Shown: piece by piece, positions 1 through 8,458 of the stretch
Numbering within the stretch: the stretch's first letter is position 1
Layout of the letters: every line of letters begins with the position of its first letter
Assembly (NCBI GenBank): GCA_017432665.1
Contig: JAFRIS010000007.1
Coordinates: 1 to 40,983, forward strand
DNA length: 40,983 bases
Source of the DNA: Bacilli bacterium
GTDB taxonomy: Bacteria > Bacillota_I > Bacilli_A > RF39 > UBA660
Direction: 5' to 3'
The notes under the pieces: model-generated
Told to the model about the DNA's origin: nothing
Seen by the model: only the letters and a program-made list of their open reading frames with translations
The model's database searches: none
Position numbers and translations under genes: made by a program

Positions 1-1
1 A

Positions 2-277
2 AATAAAAAAGAAAAAAAAGTAATTAATGACTATAATATTTTAGGTATTAATATTCAGATTGGGTTAACTATTTTAGTAGTTGTTTTCAGTTTACTTGGA
101 TTAATTGTTAATAAAAAGTTATTTACATATTTATATTTATTTATAGCTTTAGATTTAATGGTTATGGCTTATAATAATAAAAGAATTTATAATAGACCAG
201 GTCTTACTATGCCATATTTGGTTATTGGTATAGTAATGTTAGTATATGCAGTCTTAAAATTCATAGGGGTGATATAG
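2..277 (+). CDS. C-terminal part of a small membrane protein (5' end outside window)
   Basis: An open frame runs from the first bases to a TAG at 275-277, so the gene is cut by the window edge. The visible ~91 residues contain about three hydrophobic stretches (roughly residues 15-35, 39-55 and 70-88) separated by short Lys/Asn-rich loops. It looks like a polytopic membrane protein tail. I do not recognise a family. Its stop abuts the ATG of the next gene, whose GGGGTGAT ribosome-binding site lies inside this frame, so the two genes are probably translationally coupled in one operon. Confidence 0.6.
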   Translation, partial: NKKEKKVINDYNILGINIQIGLTILVVVFSLLGLIVNKKLFTYLYLFIALDLMVMAYNNKRIYNRPGLTMPYLVIGIVMLVYAVLKFIGVI

Positions 278-571
278 ATGGAAGAAGTAATTTATTATAA
301 TAATCTATATGATTTGTATGGGGATTTATTAACTGATAAGCAAAGACAATACTTTGAAGATTATTACTTTAATAATCTTAGTTTTAGTGAGATGGCTGAA
401 AACTATGATGTTAGTAGAAATGCTGTGTTTAAACAAATTCATATTGTTACTGATAAATTAGAAGAATATGAAAAGAAATTAAAATTATTTGAGAAGAAAG
501 AAAAACTACTTCAAATAATTGATTCAGTTAGTGATGAACATTTAAAAGATAAGTTAGAAGGTCTATTGTAG
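278..571 (+). CDS. ylxM: YlxM-family (UPF0122) HTH protein
   Basis: A 97-residue protein with the pattern of the YlxM/UPF0122 family: 'YGDLLTDKQRQYFEDYY', then a helix-turn-helix 'SFSEMAENYDVSRNAVFKQI' (about residues 34-54), then a charged coiled C-terminal half. Family members are sigma-region-4-like, probably nucleic-acid binding, and are usually encoded beside ffh or ftsY as an accessory of the signal recognition particle pathway. Here ffh lies 2.9 kb downstream, separated by a GNAT gene and a HerA-like gene, so the classic ylxM-ffh pair has been split. The ATG directly follows the previous stop; GGGGTGAT at 266-273 serves as ribosome-binding site. Length fits the family. Confidence 0.85.
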   Translation: MEEVIYYNNLYDLYGDLLTDKQRQYFEDYYFNNLSFSEMAENYDVSRNAVFKQIHIVTDKLEEYEKKLKLFEKKEKLLQIIDSVSDEHLKDKLEGLL

Positions 572-1135
572 ATGAAATATGAAATGCCTGTTTTAGAGAC
601 AGAAAGATTAATCTTAAGAAGAGGATTATACGAAGACTATCTCAAAGTCTATGAATACGATTTTTCTAGATTAAGAAATATTGCAGGAGAATTTGAATTC
701 GTTAAAAATGATCCAGAAGTTGTCAAAAAATTTATTGATTATGCAGATGAAGATTACGTATTAGATTATATTCTGTTTTTAAAAGATAACAATGAACCGA
801 TAGGTAATGTTACTATTGATAGATATGATTCAAGTAATAAATCATTAGAAATTGCTTGTAATTTGCATCCTACTTATTGGAAACAAGGTTATATGACTGA
901 AGCATTATTAAGAATAATGCGTTATATTTTTGATAATTTAGATATTGATAATATTAGATATGGGTATGTTGAAGAGAATTTTAGGTCTAAAGCATTAAAT
1001 GATAAGATTGGTTTTAAATACAATGGTTATTCTATTGGTACGTATTTTAGAATTGGTAAAGATATTAAAGCTATTGAGACTATTATGTCTAAAGACGAAT
1101 TTTATGAAAAATATGGTAAGAATAAAAATAAATAA
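572..1135 (+). CDS. GNAT N-acetyltransferase, RimJ/RimL type
   Basis: A 187-residue protein opening with 'LETERLILRRGLYEDY', the hallmark beginning of Acetyltransf_3 (RimJ/RimL-like) GNAT enzymes. It continues with 'EIACNLHPTYWKQGYMTEAL', the acetyl-CoA-binding strand-loop-helix, and 'VEENFRSKALNDKIGFKYNG', the usual late 'N..S...LEK.GF' motif. Such enzymes transfer acetyl groups from acetyl-CoA to protein N-termini or small amines; the substrate cannot be told from sequence. The ATG begins right after the ylxM stop (TAG-ATG), with AGAAGGT at 555-561 as ribosome-binding site, so it is coupled to ylxM. A strong hairpin terminator follows. Confidence 0.85.
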   Translation: MKYEMPVLETERLILRRGLYEDYLKVYEYDFSRLRNIAGEFEFVKNDPEVVKKFIDYADEDYVLDYILFLKDNNEPIGNVTIDRYDSSNKSLEIACNLHPTYWKQGYMTEALLRIMRYIFDNLDIDNIRYGYVEENFRSKALNDKIGFKYNGYSIGTYFRIGKDIKAIETIMSKDEFYEKYGKNKNK

Positions 1136-1145
1136 GCGTATGTTT

Positions 1146-1177
1146 ACAGAGTATTGAAATAATACTCTGTTTTTTTT
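1146..1177 (+). terminator. Intrinsic terminator after the ylxM-GNAT operon
   Basis: ACAGAGTATT pairs with AATACTCTGT across a 5-nt loop, followed by an uninterrupted T run. Confidence 0.9.
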
Positions 1178-1185
1178 ATTTTACC

Positions 1186-1214
1186 TTGAAAAAAGATTTA
1201 AATATTAGTATAAT
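1186..1214 (+). promoter_or_regulatory. Promoter of the HerA-like gene
   Basis: TTGAAA at 1186-1191 and TATAAT at 1209-1214 with a 17-nt spacer. The leader to the ATG at 1253 carries a GAGGGGA ribosome-binding site. Confidence 0.8.
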
Positions 1215-1252
1215 CAATAATATGATAGGTTAATGATAAAGAGGGGATATTA

Positions 1253-3439
1253 ATGTTTGACAGAATAACATATATTAGTGATGATTCTTGTACTGTTAAA
1301 TTAATGGAAAATGCAGAAATTACAATGAATCTAATGAACTTACACTTGGTATTTGAAGATAGTGATAAAAAAATACTAGGTGAAGTAGATGATATGAATG
1401 GAGATACTCTAAACGCTAGATTCTTAGGAGAAATAGTTGGAGATAGACTAGTTGGTGGTACTATTAGAAAACCATCATTAGATGCTAAGATTAGAGTTAT
1501 AGATCAATCTGAAATACCTTTAATTACAGGGGCAGATGTAGCTGGTTATATGAAACTAGGAGTTAGTCCATTCTATAATGATTTTCCAGTATTTTTAGAT
1601 GTAAATAACTTTTTTAGTAATCATTTTGCTATTTTTGGTAATACTGGTTCTGGTAAATCTTGTGGTACAACTAGATTGTTCCAAAATATGTTTCATGATC
1701 AAAGATTAAATCCATATAAAGCAAATGTCTTTATCTTTGATTCATCTGGTGAGTATTACAGTGCTTTTTCTAATTTGAATAGTATTAATAGTAATTATAA
1801 TTACCGTTATATTAGTACTAACGAAACAGAAGGATTAGGAGAAAAGTTAAGATTACCAATATATTTATTAAACAAAGATGACCTAGCTTTATTATTACAA
1901 TGTACATCTCACTCTCAATTACCTATTATTGAAAGAATGTTAAAATTAGCTTTAGTATTTAGTCAAAATGATATGGATTCTAATGCTTATAAAAATCATT
2001 TGATTGCGAAAGCTATTATGACAATTTTATATACTAATGAAACAGCTCCTAATAAGAGAAATGAAATCTTCTCTATTATAGCTAGTTGTTCTACTCCGGA
2101 ATTTAATTTAGAAGCTCCAGTTCAAGGAGTTGGATATGTTCGTAAGTTTAGAGAATGCTTCTTGATTGATAATTCTGGTAACTTTACTGAAAGTGTATTA
2201 CTTAATGAATACTTAAATTCATTTATTAAAGAAGAATATGATGATTTTGAACCACATACAGGAGTTTATTATACTTTAGATACTTTAGAGAAAGCTCTTA
2301 ACTTTACTTTAATTAGTGAAGGTTGGTTAAGAAATGAACAAACTTATGGTGATTCAGTAACATTAAGAGTTAGATTACACGCTTTAATAGTTGGAGAAAA
2401 TGCTAAATACTTTAATGTTCCTGATTATGTTTCTCTTGAACAATACTTATCTTCATTAGTTGTTTGTGATGGTAAGAAATATCAAATAGTTAATATTAAC
2501 TTAAATGACATAGATGATGATTTTGCTAAAGTATTAACTAAGATTTATTCTAGATTAATATTTGATTTCTGTAAGGGATTAAAAGAAAGAGCTAGTATAC
2601 CTTTCCATATTATTTTGGAAGAAGCTCATAGATATATTCAAAGTGACCATGATAGATTCCTATTTGGTTATAATATCTTTGAAAGAATTGCTAAGGAAGG
2701 TCGTAAATACGGTGTTATTTTAGGTATTATTACACAAAGACCGGTTGAACTTTCTGATAATGTTATTTCTCAATGTACAAACTTCTTAATCTTTAAGATT
2801 AACCACCCTATGGATATTGATTATATCCGTAAGACGATACCACATATTACAGACGATATTATTGAAAAACAAAAAGCATTACAAGCTGGTACTTGTTTAG
2901 GATTTGGTTTAGGATTTAAAATACCATTAATTGTTAGGATGGAAATGCCTGATCCTGCACCTTTATCTGGAAACTGTGATGTTGTTAAGATTTGGAGTGG
3001 TACTTCAAAAGCTATTGCTGATGTGGCACCTAGTCAAGCAACACCTGCACCTGCTCCAGTAGCAGAGCAAACAAATGTTGCTCAAGCAATGACTAACATG
3101 GCTCAAGCAGTACCTGCAGAAGCACCTAAAGAAGAAGTTAGTGAAGTTGCCCAAGCAATGACTAACATGGTTAATCAATCAGTAAATACTGAAAGTGAAC
3201 CCGAGGCACCTAAGTTCGTAAATATGGTACCGGATGTTATTCCTGAATTAAATCAAGCTAGTGCTCCTGCACCACAGCCAGTTGTTCAAGCTGAACCAAT
3301 GATGGCACAACCACAAATGACACAACAACCAACTATGACTCAACCAGCAGTAGCTAATAATGTTGCTCCAATGGGTCAAAGTCCACAAGCTGAGCCATTA
3401 ATGCAGTTAGCTGATGATAGTGCTCCAGGATTAGAATAG
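1253..3439 (+). CDS. HerA-like (DUF87) ATPase with disordered C-terminal tail
   Basis: A 728-residue P-loop ATPase of the HerA/FtsK-like DUF87 class. Residues 1-90 form a beta-rich HAS-barrel-like domain. The Walker A is GNTGSGKS at residues 129-136; the Walker B-like stretch is 'FHIILEEAHRYI'; 'GRKYGVILGIITQRPVEL' is the sensor/arginine-finger region typical of HerA. Relatives are hexameric DNA translocases in end resection or defence. No NurA nuclease gene is adjacent. From about residue 590 the protein becomes a low-complexity Ala/Pro/Gln/Met-rich tail with a repeated VAQAMTNM motif (two copies), unusual for HerA and likely disordered. It has its own promoter and terminator, so it is a single-gene unit. 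The ATPase call is firm; the biological role is not. Confidence 0.85.
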   Translation: MFDRITYISDDSCTVKLMENAEITMNLMNLHLVFEDSDKKILGEVDDMNGDTLNARFLGEIVGDRLVGGTIRKPSLDAKIRVIDQSEIPLITGADVAGYMKLGVSPFYNDFPVFLDVNNFFSNHFAIFGNTGSGKSCGTTRLFQNMFHDQRLNPYKANVFIFDSSGEYYSAFSNLNSINSNYNYRYISTNETEGLGEKLRLPIYLLNKDDLALLLQCTSHSQLPIIERMLKLALVFSQNDMDSNAYKNHLIAKAIMTILYTNETAPNKRNEIFSIIASCSTPEFNLEAPVQGVGYVRKFRECFLIDNSGNFTESVLLNEYLNSFIKEEYDDFEPHTGVYYTLDTLEKALNFTLISEGWLRNEQTYGDSVTLRVRLHALIVGENAKYFNVPDYVSLEQYLSSLVVCDGKKYQIVNINLNDIDDDFAKVLTKIYSRLIFDFCKGLKERASIPFHIILEEAHRYIQSDHDRFLFGYNIFERIAKEGRKYGVILGIITQRPVELSDNVISQCTNFLIFKINHPMDIDYIRKTIPHITDDIIEKQKALQAGTCLGFGLGFKIPLIVRMEMPDPAPLSGNCDVVKIWSGTSKAIADVAPSQATPAPAPVAEQTNVAQAMTNMAQAVPAEAPKEEVSEVAQAMTNMVNQSVNTESEPEAPKFVNMVPDVIPELNQASAPAPQPVVQAEPMMAQPQMTQQPTMTQPAVANNVAPMGQSPQAEPLMQLADDSAPGLE

Positions 3440-3445
3440 TAATTA

Positions 3446-3470
3446 AAAATAGTGTTAAACACTATTTTTT
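3446..3470 (+). terminator. Terminator after the HerA-like gene
   Basis: AAATAGTGT and ACACTATTT pair around a short loop, followed by a T run. Confidence 0.85.
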
Positions 3471-3472
3471 CT

Positions 3473-3500
3473 TTGTATTAAAATCTATATTTGTTATAAT
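3473..3500 (+). promoter_or_regulatory. ffh promoter
   Basis: TTGTAT at 3473-3478 and TATAAT at 3495-3500, spacer 16 nt. The predicted transcript starts almost at the AGGTGA ribosome-binding site (3507-3512), giving a leader of about 10 nt. Confidence 0.8.
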
Positions 3501-3516
3501 GTTTATAGGTGATTTT

Positions 3517-4824
3517 ATGTTTGAAAGTTTAGGAGACAGATTACAAAATGCATTGCATAAAATAAAAGGATATGGCAAAATTACTGAAGATAATATCTCA
3601 GATATGATGCGTGAAATTAGATTGGCTTTATTGGAAGCAGATGTTAACTATCAAGTAGTTAAAGAGTTTACTAGTAAAGTTAAAGAAAAAGCTCTTGGAG
3701 AAGAAGTTGCTTCTAGTATTAATCCAGGAGATTTATTTGTTAAAATAGTTAAAGATGAACTTACTGAGTTACTTGGTGGAGAAAGTGAACCTTTAAATTT
3801 AAAAGGAAATCCTGCTACTTTGATGTTAGTAGGTCTACAAGGCTCTGGTAAAACTACTACTATTGCTAAGTTGGCTAATTTCTTAAGAAAGAAGCACAAT
3901 AAAAAACCATTATTAGTAGCTTGCGATGTCTATAGACCTGCAGCTATTGATCAATTGGTACAATTGGGTAAACAACTTAATATGGAAGTTTACGAAGAAG
4001 GTAAAAAAGATCCTGTTGAGATAGCTAAGAATGCTATTAATTATGCTAAAGAAAATAAATATGACTATGTTTTAATAGATACTGCCGGTAGATTACATAT
4101 TGATGAAGAATTAATGCAAGAATTAGAGAATATAAATAAAGAAGTTAATCCTGATGAAATACTATTAGTAATTGATTCTATGATGGGTCAAGATGCTATT
4201 AATGTCATCACTGGGTTTAATGATCAATTACCTCTTACAGGAGTAATACTAACTAAATTAGATGGTGATACTAGAGGCGGTGTAGCTTTATCTGTTAGAC
4301 ATTTAACTAATGTACCAATTAAATTTATTGGTGTATCTGAAAAGTTAGATGGATTAGATTCTTTTGACCCTGAAAGAATGGCTGGTAGAATCTTAGGTAT
4401 GGGAGATATAGTTTCTTTAGTTGAGAAGGCTACTGAAAGTATTGATGAAAAAGAAGCCGAAAAGACAGCTAAAAGAATGCAAGAAGGTAAATTTGATTTA
4501 GAAGATTTCTTATCAACACTAAAGCAAATGAAGAAACTAGGGCCATTAGAAAACTTAATTAAATTAATTCCTGGAGCTAAAAAGATGGGAATTAGTAATG
4601 TTCAAATAGATCCTAAGCAAATGGCTCATATAGAAGCAATAGTCTTATCAATGACACCTAAAGAAAGAAGACATCCTGAAATTATTAAAGCTAGTCGTAA
4701 AACTAGAATAGCTAAAGGATGTGGCTTATCAGTACAGGAAGTAAATAAATTACTTCAACAATTTGATCAAATGAAAAAGATGATGAAACAAATGAGCAAT
4801 GGGAATATGAAATTACCATTCTAA
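3517..4824 (+). CDS. ffh: Signal recognition particle GTPase Ffh (SRP54)
   Basis: The SRP protein that binds 4.5S/scRNA and signal sequences and delivers ribosomes to FtsY at the membrane. N-domain (residues 1-90), then the G domain with G1 GLQGSGKTTT (106-115), 'DVYRPAAIDQL', 'DTAGRLHIDEEL', 'TKLDGDTRGG', and a Met-rich M domain ending in KKMMKQMSNG. The open frame extends upstream to an ATG at 3499, but that ATG overlaps the -10 box. The ATG at 3517 (MFESLGDRL, typical Ffh start) follows AGGTGATTTT at proper spacing, so I chose it; the protein is then 435 residues, normal for Ffh. A terminator follows directly. ftsY and rpsP are not adjacent. Confidence 0.97.
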   Translation: MFESLGDRLQNALHKIKGYGKITEDNISDMMREIRLALLEADVNYQVVKEFTSKVKEKALGEEVASSINPGDLFVKIVKDELTELLGGESEPLNLKGNPATLMLVGLQGSGKTTTIAKLANFLRKKHNKKPLLVACDVYRPAAIDQLVQLGKQLNMEVYEEGKKDPVEIAKNAINYAKENKYDYVLIDTAGRLHIDEELMQELENINKEVNPDEILLVIDSMMGQDAINVITGFNDQLPLTGVILTKLDGDTRGGVALSVRHLTNVPIKFIGVSEKLDGLDSFDPERMAGRILGMGDIVSLVEKATESIDEKEAEKTAKRMQEGKFDLEDFLSTLKQMKKLGPLENLIKLIPGAKKMGISNVQIDPKQMAHIEAIVLSMTPKERRHPEIIKASRKTRIAKGCGLSVQEVNKLLQQFDQMKKMMKQMSNGNMKLPF

Positions 4825-4827
4825 TAG

Positions 4828-4854
4828 AAGAACTAATGAAAATTAGTTCTTTTT
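4828..4854 (+). terminator. ffh terminator
   Basis: AGAACTAAT and ATTAGTTCT around a GAAA loop, followed by T residues. Confidence 0.85.
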
Positions 4855-4947
4855 GTACATAATATGTAAATATATTTGTCTAATTGTGTCCATTTACTTG
4901 CTATTTTACATATAGAGGTTTAATGTAAAGATAGGGAGTGTGATACG

Positions 4948-5148
4948 ATGATATATCCTTCAATTGACAAGTTATTAAATTTAGTCGATTCCAAATATGA
5001 ACTAGTACATATTGCCGCAAGAAGAAGTAAACAGATTGCCAAAGATGGATATTTACAAATGCCTGAATCCGAATACAAGTGCAAAAAGAATATTGGAAGG
5101 GCCCTAGAAGAGATTTCAGAAGGACTTATTGAATTAAAGAAACAATAG
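4948..5148 (+). CDS. rpoZ: RNA polymerase omega subunit
   Basis: A 66-residue protein with the omega pattern: 'YPSIDKLLNLVDSKYELVHIAARRSKQI' at the N-terminus and 'KNIGRALEEISEGLIEL' near the end. Omega binds the beta-prime subunit and helps RNA polymerase assembly. Length is typical of Firmicutes. The ATG follows a GGGAGTG ribosome-binding site. An overlapping frame on the other strand covers this gene but lacks codon support. In Bacillus rpoZ sits near gmk/priA; here it stands alone between ffh and recX. Confidence 0.92.
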   Translation: MIYPSIDKLLNLVDSKYELVHIAARRSKQIAKDGYLQMPESEYKCKKNIGRALEEISEGLIELKKQ

Positions 5149-5177
5149 ATTTCATAAGTCAACTGAAATCTTTTTTT
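5148..5177 (+). terminator. rpoZ terminator
   Basis: GATTTCA (5148-5154) pairs with TGAAATC (5164-5170), followed by seven T. Confidence 0.85.
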
Positions 5178-5181
5178 ATGG

Positions 5182-5199
5182 TATACTAGTTATAGGTGG
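5182..5199 (+). promoter_or_regulatory. -10 box and ribosome-binding site that set the recX start
   Basis: TATACT at 5182-5187 directly follows the rpoZ terminator. AGGTGG at 5194-5199 lies 5 nt before a TTG codon. No good -35 box is visible. Confidence 0.55.
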
Positions 5200-5204
5200 T
5201 TTAT

Positions 5205-5954
5205 TTGAAGATTATTAAATATAAAAAAGGAACTAAAGGTAGATATAAAATTCTTTTAGATAATGATAATGAAATAGTTTTATATGAAGATGTTATCTTA
5301 AAATATAATTTATTATTAACTAAAGAAATAGATGAAAAGACTTTAATAGAGATAGATAAGTATAATCAAGAGTGTGATGTTTACTATACAGCTTTAAATA
5401 GTATTAATGCTCGCTTTAAGAGTGTTTATGAATTAAAACAATCTTTACTAAAGAAAGAATATCCTAGTGACTTAGTCGATAAAGCAATTAATAAATTATT
5501 AGATCAAGGATATTTAAATGACCGTATGTTTACTAGAAGTTATATTAATAATCAAATAATTACTACTAATAAAGGACCATATAAGATTATGAAGGAATTA
5601 AATGAGAAAAAGATTGATTCTGACACAATTAATGAAGAAATAAGGATATTTACTGATGAAGAACAAATTACTAGAATAAAGAAACTTATTGAAAAAGGTA
5701 TTAAAACTAATCATAATCGTGGAGGAGTAGTTTTAAAGCAAAAAATTTATAATGATTTAAAACTTAATGGATATGATATTGGTTTAATTAATAGTGTTAT
5801 TGCTGAATATACTTTTGGTAATGATAAAGAGATAGCTAAGAAAGAGTATGATAAGTTATATCGTAAATATAGTAAGAAGTATAGTGGTTATGAATTAGAG
5901 AATAAGATAAGGGAAAAACTATATCAAAAAGGACTAAAATATGAAGAAGAATAA
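5205..5954 (+). CDS. recX: Recombination regulator RecX
   Basis: RecX binds RecA filaments and limits RecA activity. The protein consists of three-helix RecX repeats: 'ALNSINARFKSVYELKQSLLKKEYPSDLVDKAINKLLDQGYLND' (about residues 60-104) is the diagnostic module, with further repeats to the C-terminus ending in 'REKLYQKGLKY'. A GTG at 5196 is in frame but sits inside the ribosome-binding site AGGTGG, so the TTG at 5205 is the better start (249 residues). It overlaps the next gene by 14 nt, suggesting coupling with the membrane protein downstream, an unusual partner for recX. Confidence 0.88.
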   Translation: MKIIKYKKGTKGRYKILLDNDNEIVLYEDVILKYNLLLTKEIDEKTLIEIDKYNQECDVYYTALNSINARFKSVYELKQSLLKKEYPSDLVDKAINKLLDQGYLNDRMFTRSYINNQIITTNKGPYKIMKELNEKKIDSDTINEEIRIFTDEEQITRIKKLIEKGIKTNHNRGGVVLKQKIYNDLKLNGYDIGLINSVIAEYTFGNDKEIAKKEYDKLYRKYSKKYSGYELENKIREKLYQKGLKYEEE

Positions 5955-7362
5955 GAAAATTGATAAAAAATTAGTTATTACATTTACTATTTTTGTAATA
6001 AGCATAGTTGTATTCTTAGTAATGTTTATGAAAAGTGAAAGTGATTATTACTGGCATATCAAAGCAGGAGAATACATGTTTCATAATGGAATTTTAAAAA
6101 GAGATGTCTTTTCTTGGTATTTATCTGGTACATATTGGATGAGTCATGAATGGTTATCAGAAATAATCCTTTATAGTTTTAAATGTATTTTTCCTACTTA
6201 TCATTTGTTAGTATATGGCTTTGTTTTTATGAGTAGTTTATTATTAATCTTATTTTTTGCTAATAAAGATAGTTATTTAAAAAATATTCATTTTAGTATG
6301 ATTTGGGTAACTTTCTCAGCTTTATTTATTTCTTTTATGCAAGGAAGACCTCATTTAATTAGTTTTAATCTATTAGCATTAACTCTTTGGTTTTTATATG
6401 ATACTTATCGGAATGAAGATTCTAAATTAATTTATTTTCTTCCACTAGTTACTATTATTTGGGCTAATGTTCATGGAGGTTCTAGTAATTTAAGTTATTT
6501 ACTATGCTTTATTTTCTTAATAGTAGGGCTATTTAATTTTGAAAGATCTAAAGTAGTAATGCATAGAATAAGTAAAAAGCAAATTATTAAGTATTTAGTT
6601 GTTGCTTTAGTATGTATGCTTTGTATTAATATAAATATTCATGGTTTTAAAATGTTTATTTATCCATATCAAAATATGATGGATAAAACTATGTTGAGTA
6701 ATGTTACTGAATGGTTCCCAACTAATTTAAACAATCCTGATAATTGGCCTTATTTATGTTTGGTAGTATTTATATTCTTTGTTCTATTACTTAGTAAGAA
6801 AAAAATTGATTTCATGGATTTAGCTCTATTTGGTATAGCAGTTGTTCTTGGTTTTAAAAGTATTCGTTTCTGGAGCTATACTTATATATTTATGAGTTTT
6901 GTAGTTTGTAATTATGTAGAAAAGAAAAAAATACCGGATGGTATTTATGGTGTGTTGATTATTGTCTCAATTGCTTTTATAGGTTTATTTGTTTCTAATT
7001 GGAATCTAGTCAATAAACAATTAAATGAAAAGTACTTAGATGATGGAGTAATTACTAAGATAAAGGAAGAAAAACCAGAAAGATTATTTAATATGTATAA
7101 TTATGGTGGAGAATTAATCTATAATGATATACCTGTCTTTATAGATGGTAGAGCTGATTTATATTCTAAATATAATTATCAAAATTATTTAAGGATATCC
7201 ATTTCTAAACCTGATTATGTATCTTTAATTAAATTATATAAATTTGACTATTTTTTAGTTGATAAAGATTTTCCAATTAGTACATACCTACAATATAATC
7301 CTGATTATATTAATATATATGATACTCAAGAATTTGCATTGTATAAAAAAACAGTTAATTAA
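5941..7362 (+). CDS. Polytopic membrane protein, GT-C glycosyltransferase-like
   Basis: A 473-residue integral membrane protein with about ten hydrophobic segments from residue 10 to about 360, then a soluble C-terminal domain. The first extracytoplasmic loop has the motif 'SDYYWHIKAGEYMFHNG' followed by RDVFSWYLSG and 'MSHEWLSEIILYSF'. This D..WH..tGe...G..p..DpFS....G..w..HEWL signature occurs in uncharacterised bacterial membrane proteins that resemble lipid-linked-sugar (GT-C, PMT-like) transferases, with the acidic residue early in loop 1. Function as a glycosyltransferase is inferred from this architecture only. It overlaps recX by 14 nt and shares a bidirectional terminator with the convergent prsA-like gene. 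Confidence 0.65.
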   Translation: MKKNKKIDKKLVITFTIFVISIVVFLVMFMKSESDYYWHIKAGEYMFHNGILKRDVFSWYLSGTYWMSHEWLSEIILYSFKCIFPTYHLLVYGFVFMSSLLLILFFANKDSYLKNIHFSMIWVTFSALFISFMQGRPHLISFNLLALTLWFLYDTYRNEDSKLIYFLPLVTIIWANVHGGSSNLSYLLCFIFLIVGLFNFERSKVVMHRISKKQIIKYLVVALVCMLCININIHGFKMFIYPYQNMMDKTMLSNVTEWFPTNLNNPDNWPYLCLVVFIFFVLLLSKKKIDFMDLALFGIAVVLGFKSIRFWSYTYIFMSFVVCNYVEKKKIPDGIYGVLIIVSIAFIGLFVSNWNLVNKQLNEKYLDDGVITKIKEEKPERLFNMYNYGGELIYNDIPVFIDGRADLYSKYNYQNYLRISISKPDYVSLIKLYKFDYFLVDKDFPISTYLQYNPDYINIYDTQEFALYKKTVN

Positions 7363-7376
7363 TATTAACTGTTTTG
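7350..7376. terminator. Bidirectional terminator between convergent genes
   Basis: A perfect 10-bp stem (AACAGTTAAT / ATTAACTGTT) with a TAAT loop, an A run on the left and T-rich sequence on the right. The stop codons of both flanking genes lie within it. Confidence 0.85.
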
Positions 7377-8372
7377 TTGTGCGTTACTTCTAGCAGTGCT
7401 AATTAGATTATCAACATAATCATTATAAGCTTTCTTTAATGAATCATCATTCCATTTGATTTTATTTTCTTCTCTGAATCCTTTTAAAGCGCTATAATAT
7501 AATCCTGGATCATCATTAAGTTTTTGTTTTTGAATCTTTTCAATAATATCACTTTTAACATCTTTTAATTTAGCTTTATTCTTTTCTCCGGTCTTCATAA
7601 TAATATGATAACCATATTCAGTTTTTACTGGTTCTTTGGTGTATTCATTTTTCTTTAGTGCTTTGACTGCATCTGAGAATTCAGTAACCATTTCATCTAA
7701 ATTAAAATATCCTAAGTCTCCTCCGTTAATTGCAGTAGTTTCATCATCTGAATACTTTTTAGCTAAACTAGAGAATTTCTTACCACTGTTTAATTTATCA
7801 ATAATTTTATTAGCTTTCTTTAAAGCTTTTTCTTCAGCAGCAGTTTTTTCTTCATCAGTAGCATCACTCTTAATATTAACAGATACTAAGATGTGGCTAG
7901 CTTTTACTTCTCCAAAAATCTTTTCTTCATAATATTTTTTAATTTCACTATCTTTTATACTCTTTTTTACATAATCTTCTACAGCTAAGTTTCTTTTATA
8001 TTCTAATGATAATTTCTCACGTAATTGTTTTTCATTATCTACACCAAAATACTGTTTTAACATACTTTGATAATTACTTTCATCACTACCATAATATGAT
8101 TTTACTTGTTCTATTTGATTATCAATAGACTCAGTTTCTTTCTTGTCTGTTTTGTATTTCTTTTCAAGTAAATCTTTATCAAGCATATCAACTAATTTAG
8201 AAATATTATCTTTCTTTATTTCATTGTAGTATTCTGTAGCAGTATACTTATTATTCTTAGTTGATACAGCTACTTTAGATCCATTCTTAACATCTATTTC
8301 CTTTCCACATCCAGTTACTAAAACTGCGATTAATAAAATACTTATTGTGTAAACTATTATTTTCTTATTCAT
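7365..8372 (-). CDS. prsA: PrsA-like foldase lipoprotein (parvulin PPIase)
   Basis: A lipoprotein with signal peptide and lipobox VTGC, so Cys22 would be lipidated and the protein anchored on the outer face of the membrane. The central parvulin/PpiC domain runs from 'GEVKASHILVSVN' (about residue 155) through 'FSSLAKKYSDDETTAINGGDLGYF' to 'VKTEYGYHIIMKT'. The flanking helical N- and C-terminal regions fit PrsA/SurA-type foldases, which assist folding of secreted proteins. The frame extends seven codons further, but an AGGAGG site precedes the internal ATG, so the start is at 8372 (335 residues). The symbol is by family; orthology to Bacillus PrsA is likely but not proven. Confidence 0.85.
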   Translation of the reverse strand: MNKKIIVYTISILLIAVLVTGCGKEIDVKNGSKVAVSTKNNKYTATEYYNEIKKDNISKLVDMLDKDLLEKKYKTDKKETESIDNQIEQVKSYYGSDESNYQSMLKQYFGVDNEKQLREKLSLEYKRNLAVEDYVKKSIKDSEIKKYYEEKIFGEVKASHILVSVNIKSDATDEEKTAAEEKALKKANKIIDKLNSGKKFSSLAKKYSDDETTAINGGDLGYFNLDEMVTEFSDAVKALKKNEYTKEPVKTEYGYHIIMKTGEKNKAKLKDVKSDIIEKIQKQKLNDDPGLYYSALKGFREENKIKWNDDSLKKAYNDYVDNLISTARSNAQQNS

Positions 8373-8433
8373 ATTTCTTCCTCCTGTACACATTTAATAT
8401 AATAACAAAAAATTATTGTTCTTGCAATAAAAT

Positions 8434-8458
8434 AAAATGGTAATTAAATTACCATTTA
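8434..8458 (-). terminator. Terminator of the HIT gene operon (minus strand)
   Basis: AAATGGTAAT and ATTACCATTT form a stem overlapping the HIT stop. An A-rich stretch to the left gives a U-rich tail on the minus transcript. Confidence 0.7.

Noticed and set aside
1253-3439. HerA-NurA type defence system
   Set aside because: No nuclease, SIR2 or DUF4297 partner gene is adjacent, and the neighbours are housekeeping genes.
4920-5162. Open frame on the minus strand covering rpoZ
   Set aside because: It mirrors the rpoZ frame, has no ribosome-binding site, and the plus-strand protein is a clear omega subunit.
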